Shown: one piece after another, positions 9,620 through 17,564 of the stretch
Numbering within the stretch: position 1 is the stretch's first letter
Layout: each line of letters begins with the position of its first letter
Origin: Clostridium sp. OS1-26
Lineage (GTDB): Bacteria; Bacillota; Clostridia; Clostridiales; Clostridiaceae
Direction of reading: 5' to 3'
Assembly (NCBI RefSeq): GCF_030915445.1
Contig: NZ_CP133264.1
Span: 4,931,208-4,995,207 of the forward strand
Length of the DNA stretch: 64,000 nucleotides
Notes under the pieces: model-generated
The model's input: the letters and a program-made list of their open reading frames with translations, nothing else
Told to the model about the DNA's origin: nothing
The model's database searches: none
Translations under genes and position numbers: made by a program

Positions 9620-9650
9620 ATTATAAACTCTCATGTAACATTAGAGTCAA
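9620..9650 (-). promoter_or_regulatory. MerR-type promoter with 19-bp spacer and internal dyad
   Basis: Read on the minus strand: -35 TTGACT (9650-9645), a 19-base spacer, then -10 TATAAT (9625-9620). The spacer region contains the dyad ACTCTAATGTT / ACATGAGAGT. An overlong 19-bp spacer with a centred dyad is the hallmark of MerR-activated promoters. It points at the serine hydrolase gene, and the regulator gene lies immediately on the other side. Confidence 0.8.
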
Positions 9651-9664
9651 TAGGAGGTTTAGAA

Positions 9665-10473
9665 ATTCGAAAAATTTATACAGTGTAGGTAAAACAGCGG
9701 AATTATCAGGAACAACCATAGCGACACTACATCATTATGATAAAATTGGTCTGCTAAAACCTTTTAAAGTAGACGAAAATACAGGTTATCGCTATTACTC
9801 GGATAATGAATTAGTTTATCTTAATGTTATCAATTTTTGTAAGCACAAAAATATGTCTCTTGAAAGCATTAAGAAAGTATTCGAAAATGATAGTTTTGGT
9901 TATATAATTGATTTTCTTGATAAAAAAGAAAAAGAAATAAACATTGAGATAAATAAGCTTGAGGAAACTAAAGTGCAAATCAATGCATTAAAAAATCAAT
10001 TTATCCAACAACGTTCAAGCTGTAATGTGGAATTATCATGTACTAAATTTGCTACTAAGAAAATTGATGAAAGAGCTATTGTTAAAATCGAATCTTTACA
10101 TGAAGCATCTATAGAAAATTTTAATAAAATGATGATTTCTCTCAATAATAACATGGATAAACATTTGAGGAATCAGTTTGAATTTGACAATAGTGTTAAT
10201 ATCATTACCAATAAATGTAATTCTTCTCTTTTTGCTAAGTGTACTAAATATCCTATTAATTCAGAATATGTTACTTTACTTCCTAAAGGAGAATACCTTT
10301 ATGGATATTGTTCAATGGATGACCTTGATAAAACTTTAGAAAATATCATTAAATATGCTAATGAAAATTATCATATCACTCCAGAATTTATTATTAAGTC
10401 TGTTGTTTTTACAGGAATGTTCAATTGGTTTTATGAGGTTCAACTATTAATTAGTTCGACTAATAATTATTAA
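9665..10473 (+). pseudogene. MerR-family regulator lacking a usable start
   Basis: The frame encodes a MerR HTH (YSVGKTAELSGTTIATLHHY, IGLLKP, TGYRYYSDNEL), a linker helix and a GyrI-like effector domain (LPKGEYLYGYC, NYHITPEF). AGGAGG at 9652-9657 is well placed, but no ATG, GTG or TTG follows in this frame. The expected start is ATT (9665), and the following A5 run is one base short of keeping ATT in frame. The only in-frame ATG (9853) would delete the DNA-binding domain. This is a 5' lesion or a sequence error; the promoter it should control is intact. Confidence 0.75.
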
Positions 10474-10497
10474 GAACTTATAATGGAATGAAAATAC

Positions 10498-10541
10498 AAA
10501 AGGTCTACGTCATTTATGGTACGGTTCACCATATCATATTC
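10498..10541. repeat. Copy of the GTCTACGTCA short repeat
   Basis: GTCTACGTCATTTATGGTAC followed by GGTTCACCATA matches the first half of the 3618-3731 element. It sits just after the MerR gene. Confidence 0.5.
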
Positions 10542-10563
10542 TAAAGCTATCAGGAAATTTTAA

Positions 10564-10611
10564 CAAAAAAGCGGATACAAGAATCATTTGATTCTTATAC
10601 CCACCTTTTTT
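10564..10611 (-). terminator. Rho-independent terminator of the YvrJ/DUF2922/DUF1659 operon
   Basis: On the minus strand GGTATAAGAATCA pairs with TGATTCTTGTATCC around a short loop and is followed by a T run. It begins directly at the YvrJ stop codon. Confidence 0.8.
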
Positions 10612-10762
10612 AAGTTGCATTAGATTTATTTATAACATTAGAAAGATTGTTTATGCTCTGTGTTAACACCTCAAGTCTGCTCTCTAGCCTTACAAGCAGA
10701 TATACAGAAACTGCTATGGGAAAGCCAACATTACCTATCATGTTTAACAGATCATTACTCAT
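10610..10762 (-). CDS. YvrJ family small membrane protein
   Basis: A 50-residue protein: MSNDLLNMIGNVGFPIAVSV, a continuing membrane segment, then a polar amphipathic helix (RLESRLEVLTQSINNLSNVI). This is the YvrJ family pattern. AAAGGAAG precedes the ATG by 7 bases. It ends the three-gene set DUF1659-DUF2922-YvrJ, a recurring Firmicute association of unknown function; the holin-like size and single helix suggest an envelope role, which is inference. Confidence 0.8.
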   Translation of the reverse strand: MSNDLLNMIGNVGFPIAVSVYLLVRLESRLEVLTQSINNLSNVINKSNAT

Positions 10763-10781
10763 AAGCTATCTTCCTTTAGAC

Positions 10782-11000
10782 TTACTTCACTGCTAATTCA
10801 GTGCTGTTTTTATCATCAACCTGTGCAGAGTCCTTAGCTTTTAATTCCCCACCAGTAGTTGCAAATATGTTCTTAGCGAGTATTACATCCATAGCAGCCT
10901 TTACTTCTGCTTCAGTGATATCTTCCTTTACATTATTAACCCTTATAGCAGTCTTTTTACCTGACTCGTTTAAAAAGTTCATAACTAATGTTTTACTCAT
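10782..11000 (-). CDS. DUF2922 family protein
   Basis: 72 residues, matching DUF2922: an N-terminal strand pair with FLNESGKKTAIRVNNVKEDI, then a predicted helix (EAEVKAAMDVILAKNIF). GGGAGGGAAG lies 4 bases before the ATG. It is 14 bp downstream of the DUF1659 gene and 19 bp upstream of YvrJ, so one operon. No function is established for the family. Confidence 0.85.
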   Translation of the reverse strand: MSKTLVMNFLNESGKKTAIRVNNVKEDITEAEVKAAMDVILAKNIFATTGGELKAKDSAQVDDKNSTELAVK

Positions 11001-11014
11001 TTAACTTCCCTCCC

Positions 11015-11239
11015 TTAGGCATTCATTATTCCACTTTGATCTTCTCTTATAACTTCATCTAAAGTTTTTCCAAGAAGCTTACCAACCTCTACAGACACAT
11101 CGTATATGTCCTGCTCTGTTGCTGTAGTTTTCACTTTTGAAAATCTCTGTGATTTTATTATTTCTTTTCCCTTGGCATCTACACCATCCTTATATTTAAT
11201 TACTAGTGTAGTCTGCAGTTTTGTTGCTGTTGCAGCCAT
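11015..11239 (-). CDS. DUF1659 family protein
   Basis: 74 residues (MAATATKLQTTLVIKYKDGV onward), matching the DUF1659 family. The ATG at 11239 is chosen because AAAGGGG sits 9 bases upstream; an in-frame TTG at 11248 abuts that site. First gene of the DUF1659-DUF2922-YvrJ operon. The function is unknown. Confidence 0.85.
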   Translation of the reverse strand: MAATATKLQTTLVIKYKDGVDAKGKEIIKSQRFSKVKTTATEQDIYDVSVEVGKLLGKTLDEVIREDQSGIMNA

Positions 11240-11280
11240 ATTTATCAACCCCTTTCACTTAATATATATACAGCTTCAGG

Positions 11281-11452
11281 AGATGTAGGTAGTTGCAAGC
11301 TTAAATTATTTAATATGTTTTTAATTAGTTTACTTTATGCTTAGTTTACATAATTATATAATTGTTAACATACTGCCCGTTGCTCCCTGCAATAAGGGCT
11401 TTCTCGCTAGGCTCAGACTTCACTATACCTGTCTTCACTGAAAATTTCGCAA
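11281..11452 (-). repeat. 170-bp dispersed repeat, remnant of a coding 3' end (copy 1)
   Basis: Nearly the same sequence recurs at 22305-22467. On the minus strand this copy keeps an open frame (VKTGIVKSEPSEKALIAGSN to a TAA), while the other copy has a stop partway. It therefore looks like the duplicated tail of a lost gene with its downstream sequence. I cannot name the family. Confidence 0.65.
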
Positions 11453-11454
11453 AC

Positions 11455-13475
11455 TTACTTTAACCTTTTTAGTACGATCTCCTTGTTGCTTAAAATTTGA
11501 GAATTATCTGGTTCAAGATCTATTGCCTTTTCGAAACACTCTAGAGCTTCTTCATATCTTTCAAGTTTGCCTAATACAGTTCCTTTATTATTTAAATATT
11601 GAGAGCTATCTGGTTTAAGATCTATTGCCTTTTCGAAACATTCTAGAGCTTCTTCATATCTTTCAAGTTTGCCTAATGTAGTTCCTTTATTATTTAAGTA
11701 TTGAGGGTTATCTGGTTTAAGATTTGTTGCCTTTTCGAAACACTCTAGAGCTTCTTCATATCTTTCAAGTTTATCTAATGCAGTTCCTTTATTATTTAAA
11801 TATTGAGGATTTAGTGGAGCCAGTTTTATAGTCTTATCATAATAATATAAAGAGGTCTCTACATTACCTTTTCTCTCTTCTATACTTGCCCTTGCAGCAA
11901 AAGCTGGAGCATTTTTGTTATCTAATTCTATAACTTTAATTACTTTTTCTAAGGCTTTTTCATATTTTCTTTGGTTAAATAAGTTGCAAGCTTCACTAAG
12001 CAATTCATTTATCTGTCTTTTTCTCTTTATAACTATGTGCTCTTTATAATCCTTGCCATTCAAAACTATATTAACCATACCATCCTCTGATATAACAACT
12101 ACAATACATTTGTTCTGTAAGTTTTCCTTCATTGAATATTTTATAGCTGAATTATATCTTGATCCCCTTGAAGAATCTCCAAAATCTTTTTTGCCAGCCC
12201 ATCTAATATTACACCTATAGCATGACATGAAGCTTCTGTATCAATATAAATTGCCCCATCTATGTTGGTTATTTTAGATATAATACTCTCTAAATAACAA
12301 TCTGCTGCACTGATGTCTATTTTTTTTATTTTTATAGACTGCTCTTCAAGGAGTGTAACTTCAGATTCTGCAATATCAGGTTTAGTTATAACTACAGCAG
12401 TACCATGCTTTTGATTTATGGCATAATTAATTACTTTTTTTATTGTATCTAGTTTTTTACTATTGTTTTCTTTTGAAAATTCCGGGAATATTTCTTCAAG
12501 AGCTTGTTCAAGCATTGTTTCACAATACTTACTTTCTCTTAAATCAGGTTTACCATATTTTATATTTACAATATTACATTCTTCTGAAGACCATTTTATA
12601 ATTTCTTTATCTGCATTCTTATCTTCTTTTACAGTAGAATTTATAATAGATAAGGTATTAATTTTATATTCAAACTTCCCAATAAAATCAAATATAAAAA
12701 TAAGGATATCGGAAGGAAAATTTTTAAAATTTGCAAACTTACCTAACCCATAAACTTTTTCACTATCTCCAATTAAATACGTATGCTTGTCGGACATTTC
12801 AAGTAACTTTCTTATTTTTCTGTAATCACCAAAATAAATAGGATTATCCAATTTCATGAAACATTTCGTGAACTTATTTATTAAAGTTTCATTACAGATG
12901 GCTAATTTAGCAGATACACTTATACCTTCATAGGTTAAAGTAGATATATAGTTAATTTCATCAAACAAATTGCTTATATTAGACTTAACTGGGTTAACCC
13001 TTTTATTCTTTCTTACAGATATAGTTCTCACTATGTACTCAATATATTCCCTAGTTTTTATAGTTAAGTAATCATCAATGTTATTATTAATAGTGCCCTC
13101 TTTTAAAAATCCATCCAATAAAAATTTTAGATAGGAATAAGCGTATGTATTTTTATAGTTACGTATAAATGTATCGCTAAAACCTTGAAAAGAATAGAAA
13201 TATATTTTATCAGTTTTATTTTCTTTGAAGTTCATATAAAGTAATGAAGTTGTTGATATACTTTCATCCTCTCTGAACAATGCAGTATTTAATTCATCAA
13301 TTGTTTCTATGTTTATTTCAATATTACTTTCGTTAATCAGCGAAACATATTCTTCAATTGATTTATTACTATTGATAAGTTTATTATCTTTCACGTTAAT
13401 AATATATTCTTTGTATATTATCTCTGGATTAAGTTTTGTTATGATATCCCCTATAGTAATTTTGTCCATAAACAT
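11455..13475 (-). CDS. DisA_N-type nucleotide-binding domain plus TPR protein, split across a -1 slippery site
   Basis: Frame 1 (13475-12141) has a long N-terminal region, then a DisA_N/DAC-like domain with the DGA motif (NIDGAIYIDTEASCHAIGV). It stops 12 codons after A AAA AAG at 12192-12186. Frame -1 continues the same domain (KKDFGDSSRGSRYNSAIKYS, then CIVVVISEDGMVNIV) and adds at least four TPRs (11455-11900). The slip joins ...LAKK to DFGDSS exactly where the domain requires. The usual RHR catalytic triplet reads RYN, so it may be a sensor rather than a diadenylate cyclase. AGGAGG precedes two in-frame ATGs (13475, 13469). Joined length is about 673 residues. A one-base A deletion is the simple alternative. 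Confidence 0.7.
11525..11830 (-). repeat. Three 102-bp tandem repeats within the TPR region
   Basis: Units begin at 11525, 11627 and 11729 and are nearly identical at DNA level. Each encodes one 34-residue TPR (YLNNKGT..LERYEEALECF). The low divergence implies recent amplification, so copy number may vary between strains. Confidence 0.85.
12186..12192 (-). other. A AAA AAG slippery heptamer in the DisA_N-TPR gene
   Basis: In the zero frame the codons are GCA AAA AAG. A -1 slip re-pairs on AAA AAA and continues with GAT TTT, entering the downstream frame. A short stem (TTGGAG, 3-base loop, CTTCAA with one G-U) begins 4 bases after the heptamer. A convincing upstream Shine-Dalgarno-like stimulator is not evident. 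Confidence 0.5.
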
Positions 13476-13534
13476 TTGGCCTCCTTCATAAAGTTATCTA
13501 TATAAATGAAATTCAATAGTAGAATAATAATATA

Positions 13535-13568
13535 AATCCTCTGATGGATAATTCTTTATCAGAGGATT
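13535..13568. terminator. Hairpin terminator between the glutamate-synthase-like gene and the DisA_N-TPR gene
   Basis: An 11-bp stem AATCCTCTGAT / ATCAGAGGATT, with T-rich flanks stronger on the plus strand. It separates the two co-oriented genes. Confidence 0.65.
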
Positions 13569-13608
13569 TTTGTGCAATACGTGCTTAAGCGCTGTATTTG
13601 GCACTATT

Positions 13609-15000
13609 TTATGCATGCCTAATATTTGTAAATTCAGATATTTCCTTGTTAATCGTACATAAATCATCCAAACAAATGTCATGAATATTTGAATGTCCAG
13701 TAATTCTTCCAAATGTTTTAAGCTCTTCTAATGAAACATTTAAAAAATTTGCTACCCTCTTAGCGGCAGCTTCTACATTTAGTCGTTTCCTAATTTCCGG
13801 ATCTTGTGTTGCAATACCTACTGGGCACAATCCAGTTCCACAGATTCGATACTGCTGACAAGCTGCTGCTATCAAAGATGCTGAAGCTATTGCAACTGCA
13901 TCTGCACCCATAGCCAGTGCCTTTGCAAAATCAGAAGATACCCGGAGTCCCCCAGTAATAACAAGTTGTATATTTGATTGAAGGTCATCTAAATATTTTC
14001 TTGCTCTATATAATGCATAAATGGTTGGAACACTTGTGGCATCTCTAATTATCTGAGGACTTGCTGCAGTAGCTCCGCCTCTTCCATCAATTGTAATGAA
14101 ATCAGGTTCGGCAAACACACAATATTCCATATCGCTTTCAATCTTACATGCAGCAATTTTAATACCAATTGGTCTTCCGCCTGATTCGTTTCTTAGTTTA
14201 CTTACTAACTCTTTTAAATCTTCTTTTGAGTTAATATTCTCAAAGTTAGATGGACTAATAACATCCTGTCCCATTGGTTTATTTCTTATTTCAGCTATTT
14301 CCTTAGTTACTTTGGGTCCTGGAAGAAGTCCGCCCATTCCAGGTTTGCTTCCCTGCCCAATTTTAATTTCAATAGCATCTGAATTTTGAAGATTTTCCTT
14401 AGTAACGCTGTAGAGATTTGGTACATATTCAAATATGTATTTATAAGAAGCATTCATTTCTTCTGTAAGAATTCCACCCTCACCGCTGCACATGGCAGTT
14501 TTAGCCATAGCACTTCCTTTTGCCAATGCAATTTTTGTTTCTTTAGATAAAGCTCCAAATGACATATGTGAAATATAAACAGGATTTTCAAGTATCATTG
14601 GCTTCTTTGCATTTTTACCGATTATTGTTGTGGTGTCAACTTTATCGAATTCATCCAAAGGAGGTGGATTTAGCTGATTTCCCAATATAAGAATATCATC
14701 CCAGTTTGGAATATACATTTTGGTTCCCATTGAACCAACGATTTGTTTTCCTGTAACTGCCATCTGATGTATTTCATCCATATAACGTTCGTTTTTATCA
14801 TGTCTTTCATATTCCTTTAAATAGGATAAATCATTTTCATTTTGATATACATGAATATCTCCATCTTCTTTTTTGTTTATTTCTTTAATGTCTGTTATTT
14901 TTTCAAAAGCACTTGCAGGTTGCTTACACACAGGACATTCTTCAGGTGGGGCTTCTCCTTTGTACACATAACCGCATACTTTGCATTTATAAGTTGCCAT
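13609..15000 (-). CDS. Rubredoxin-FMN glutamate synthase domain fusion
   Basis: 463 residues. Residues 1-35 form a rubredoxin (YKCKVCGYVYKG..., then PEECPVCKQP; two C-x2-C knuckles binding one Fe). Residues about 85-430 form a GltB-type FMN barrel (MSFGALSKETKIALAKGSAM, GEGGILTEEMN, FITIDGRGGATAASP, GADAVAIASASLIAA, CRICGTGLCPVGIATQ-like tail). This matches the stand-alone FMN-binding glutamate synthase family of anaerobes, in which the rubredoxin probably feeds electrons. No amidotransferase domain is present. AGGAGG precedes the ATG. Whether it makes glutamate or acts as another oxidoreductase is open. Confidence 0.85.
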   Translation of the reverse strand: MATYKCKVCGYVYKGEAPPEECPVCKQPASAFEKITDIKEINKKEDGDIHVYQNENDLSYLKEYERHDKNERYMDEIHQMAVTGKQIVGSMGTKMYIPNWDDILILGNQLNPPPLDEFDKVDTTTIIGKNAKKPMILENPVYISHMSFGALSKETKIALAKGSAMAKTAMCSGEGGILTEEMNASYKYIFEYVPNLYSVTKENLQNSDAIEIKIGQGSKPGMGGLLPGPKVTKEIAEIRNKPMGQDVISPSNFENINSKEDLKELVSKLRNESGGRPIGIKIAACKIESDMEYCVFAEPDFITIDGRGGATAASPQIIRDATSVPTIYALYRARKYLDDLQSNIQLVITGGLRVSSDFAKALAMGADAVAIASASLIAAACQQYRICGTGLCPVGIATQDPEIRKRLNVEAAAKRVANFLNVSLEELKTFGRITGHSNIHDICLDDLCTINKEISEFTNIRHA

Positions 15001-15107
15001 ACATTCATTCCTCCTATTGCTAAGATGAGCAGATACTATTCGTTTTATAAAAAATTTATATATATACTCTTTTTAATATGTATTAACCAATATTATTTGC
15101 GGCACAT

Positions 15108-15137
15108 AAAAAGCTATATTCATTAATATAGCTTTTT
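15108..15137. terminator. Bidirectional-looking hairpin
   Basis: AAAAAGCTATATT / AATATAGCTTTTT with a 4-base loop. It lies upstream of the glutamate-synthase-like gene and at the edge of a remnant-rich stretch. Confidence 0.65.
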
Positions 15138-15177
15138 ACTTTTCGTATTATTTTATGCAACAGGGGGTTATAGTTTA

Positions 15178-15255
15178 ATGGGGAAAAATTGCTATTCAGC
15201 TTGGTCTCCGGATTCAACTAAAATAGCTTATAGTTCAACCCAATTAATCTATTAA
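15178..15255 (+). pseudogene. Fragment of a TolB/WD40-like beta-propeller protein
   Basis: A 25-codon frame containing YSAWSPDSTKIAYSS, the typical blade motif WSPDSxKIAY. It is far too short to be a gene. A related fragment (FWSPDQTQIGYIG) occurs at 24495-24737, so both are probably debris from one family. Confidence 0.5.
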
Positions 15256-15298
15256 GTGGTTTCACCTTTTATAGCCTTGATTGGTCACCTACAAGATG

Positions 15299-15497
15299 GT
15301 GAATTAAAGCACATTTTCTAAACCTAAAATATATTATAATGTTGTAAGTCTATGAAAGGATGTATAGTATGTATAACTCAGATTTTTCGGAACAGCTTGA
15401 CAATGAAAATTCTCCAATTTCGGAGGTTCCCCTAGGGTCACCTCCGAATAATTTATATATACTTTTGTCTACAAAAATAGTTTCTTCTTACTACTGA
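15299..15497 (+). pseudogene. Internally deleted duplicate of the cupin gene 5' region
   Basis: 15299-15408 matches the leader and N-terminus of the cupin gene (25440-25655) but lacks about 110 bp. The missing part is bounded in the parent by two ATGTATAA copies, so the deletion probably came from slippage between them. A 42-codon frame (15369-15497, MYNSDFSEQLDNEN onward) keeps the promoter-proximal sequence and ribosome site but loses the cupin domain. It contains a strong hairpin (15419-15448, TTCGGAGGT / ACCTCCGAA). Confidence 0.7.
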
Positions 15498-15625
15498 ATT
15501 TCAAAAGTTTCTAAAAGTGTTTAGAAACAGAAGATATATACTGATCTTTCATCCATACTATAGTTATATTTGTATTCAAAGATGGTTCATTTACCCCTGT
15601 GTCCATGAGTAATTAGCCAAGCATT

Positions 15626-15887
15626 TTAAACAGGCAGCACAGTGGTACACATACACAGTGCACTTCCATATTCCTGTGTAATTAACAAATTATTTTTACC
15701 AATCCATCCTAATCCAGATAATATAGCAACTTTTTTATGTGGAAGTGGAGTGGTTTTCGTAGCTTGTTCAAAAAATCCATGTATTAGATTTCTATCCGAT
15801 TGAGCAAAGGCTTTATACCCTTTTGCAATGATAAAATCAGCCGTCCATTCTGCAAGGTCACCTGCACGATGTTCCTTTTCTACAACT
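15626..15887 (-). pseudogene. QueG-like iron-sulfur protein fragment
   Basis: The minus strand reads about 87 codons including HRAGDLAEWTADFIIAKGY and AILSGLGWIGKNNLLIT, then EYGSALCMC before a stop. The GLGWIGKN segment is characteristic of epoxyqueuosine reductase-like proteins. No start and no ferredoxin domain remain. The remnant ends 7 bp from the LysA-like gene. Confidence 0.6.
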
Positions 15888-15893
15888 CACGAC

Positions 15894-17132
15894 TTAATCT
15901 ATCAGTATTTTATAATTTTGATTCATATAAAACTGTAAAGGAAGGGAATGGCTTGCAAACAATATAGGAGACAATGAGTATGAATAGCTTCCGGCCTTTG
16001 ATACTATAACTAAATCACCAATGTGAGCTTTGGGAAGCATCGAATCTTTAACCATTATATCTGTTGATGTACAAAGGCTTCCTACGATGCTTACTTTTTC
16101 AAGAGAAGATTCATCTCCTTCAGGAATGAAAAATTCAAAAGCATCTTTTGTTGTGAACAACGGTTCTGAAGCTTTCATTTTATTGATTTCAGGTATATAG
16201 TCCATTAATAGTTCTGCAATAGACGTCCTTAAAAAACCATTAAGTCCTTTTTCTACGATTAAGTACTTTGTTCCCATAGATTCTTTTATATCTGCTATAC
16301 GTGTAACGTATAGTCCTGCTTCACAAATTACAAACCTTCCTGTCTCAACAATAAGCCTTGCATTTATTTTATCCTTGAACCTTTGAACTAACTCTTTACA
16401 TTCATAGCTAAGCTTATCAATATTAAGAGGAGCATCATTTACCAATGAATATACTATGCCAAGTCCTCCCCCAAAATTAATAAACTCAATATCCCATTCA
16501 AGCTTTTCTTTACAGTATACAGCAAGATCGAAGATTTTTTCATAGTATTTATAAAGTTTTCTGTGCTCAAGAACCTGGCTGCGTAAATGAACATGTATTC
16601 CAACAATTTTTATATTTGACAAACTATCAAAAAAATCTTTTTGATTAAACAGAGTATTCTCATCAACGCCAAATTTGCTGCTTGCCCCTTTTCCATCACC
16701 ATCATCCATAGAGAAGTCAGCATTTATTCTTAGCCCTACTTTTATATGTATATTTTTCTGCTTTGCAACATCATTGATTAATAACAATTCATTGTAACTA
16801 TCTGCTATTATTATTGCTTTATTTATGGTTTTCTCAATATCCTTGCGTGTTTTTCCAGGGGTTGAGTATAATATTTTTTCATAAGGAATGCCTGCCTTCT
16901 GTCCAATAATTACTTCTTCAGCTGAAGCTGCATCTGCCCCAAATCCTTTTGATGCTACAAAGTTTACTATTGGAGCGAACGGATTAGTCTTTACTGAATA
17001 CAAAAACTCAAACTGAGGAAAATTTTCCGAAAGTGTTTTAACCTGCCTGGAGATAACACTTTCATCATATATATAAAATGATTCGCCATATTGTGTCATT
17101 AATTTTTTAATAACGTCTAAATTATTTTTCAT
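15894..17132 (-). CDS. LysA-like PLP-dependent decarboxylase (fold type III)
   Basis: 412 residues of the diaminopimelate/ornithine decarboxylase family. An alanine-racemase-like barrel holds the PLP lysine (FLYSVKTNPFAPIV) and the phosphate-binding INFGGGLGI; a C-terminal beta-sandwich carries GSLCTSTDIMV (active-site Cys across the dimer) and AGSYSYSL. The substrate could be meso-diaminopimelate or another amino acid; HLRSQVL replaces the usual HIGSQ of LysA, hinting at a specialised enzyme. AAGGAGG precedes the ATG. It is isolated from other lysine genes, so it is unlikely to be the housekeeping copy. Confidence 0.82.
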   Translation of the reverse strand: MKNNLDVIKKLMTQYGESFYIYDESVISRQVKTLSENFPQFEFLYSVKTNPFAPIVNFVASKGFGADAASAEEVIIGQKAGIPYEKILYSTPGKTRKDIEKTINKAIIIADSYNELLLINDVAKQKNIHIKVGLRINADFSMDDGDGKGASSKFGVDENTLFNQKDFFDSLSNIKIVGIHVHLRSQVLEHRKLYKYYEKIFDLAVYCKEKLEWDIEFINFGGGLGIVYSLVNDAPLNIDKLSYECKELVQRFKDKINARLIVETGRFVICEAGLYVTRIADIKESMGTKYLIVEKGLNGFLRTSIAELLMDYIPEINKMKASEPLFTTKDAFEFFIPEGDESSLEKVSIVGSLCTSTDIMVKDSMLPKAHIGDLVIVSKAGSYSYSLSPILFASHSLPLQFYMNQNYKILID

Positions 17133-17278
17133 TAATGAAATCCTCCTTATCTAATCATTTATTTGTCATAATTGGCTTATAGTTGCCAAAGCGAATTCTG
17201 ATCTTGGAAGTCCATTACTAACTCAAAAGGCATTGTTACCTTTTGCTAAAATTTACTCCTTTGATTCTGAATAATATA

Positions 17279-17491
17279 TTACATTTTGAATATAAATTCC
17301 CACTTGCCCTCTTCGGTTAAAAGATTTTTTCCCTCATTGCTTAGTAAGGCTAATAATATACCTAATACAAGGAGAATCATTACTGAAATGAGATTTTTCC
17401 CGTCCTGTGAAAACATTGCCGCTACTCCACCGAACATGGCAGGCACCACGTTGAAAATCGTTTTAATATTATTATCCCTCTTTTCTGTAAA
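17279..17491 (-). pseudogene. C-terminal fragment of a membrane transporter
   Basis: The minus strand reads about 70 codons: NVVPAMFGGVAAMFSQDG, then ISVMILLVLGILLALLSNEG and a stop. This is a hydrophobic transporter tail with no start. It looks like a secondary-transporter remnant that I cannot assign. Confidence 0.5.
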
Positions 17492-17496
17492 ATAAC

Positions 17497-17530
17497 AAGG
17501 CCTGAGATCGCATTGATCGATTCAGGCCTT
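17497..17530 (-). terminator. Terminator downstream of the nitrilase-family gene
   Basis: AAGGCCTGA / TCAGGCCTT stem; on the minus strand a T-rich tail follows (TTGTTATTTT). Confidence 0.7.
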
Positions 17531-17564
17531 TGATCGTTAGTCAAATCAGATTGTGGTTTATGAA

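Noticed and set aside
11455..12228. Treating the TPR frame as a separate gene starting at 12228
   Set aside because: Its first residues complete the DisA_N domain of the upstream frame, and no ribosome site precedes 12228.
11455..13475. Naming the gene disA or cdaA
   Set aside because: Only the DisA_N-like fold is present, the catalytic RHR is RYN, and the TPR architecture is not that of either enzyme.
13494..13712. 72-codon minus-strand ORF between the DisA_N-TPR and glutamate-synthase-like genes
   Set aside because: It overlaps the 3' end of the fusion enzyme gene in another frame, runs through the terminator, and has no start signals.
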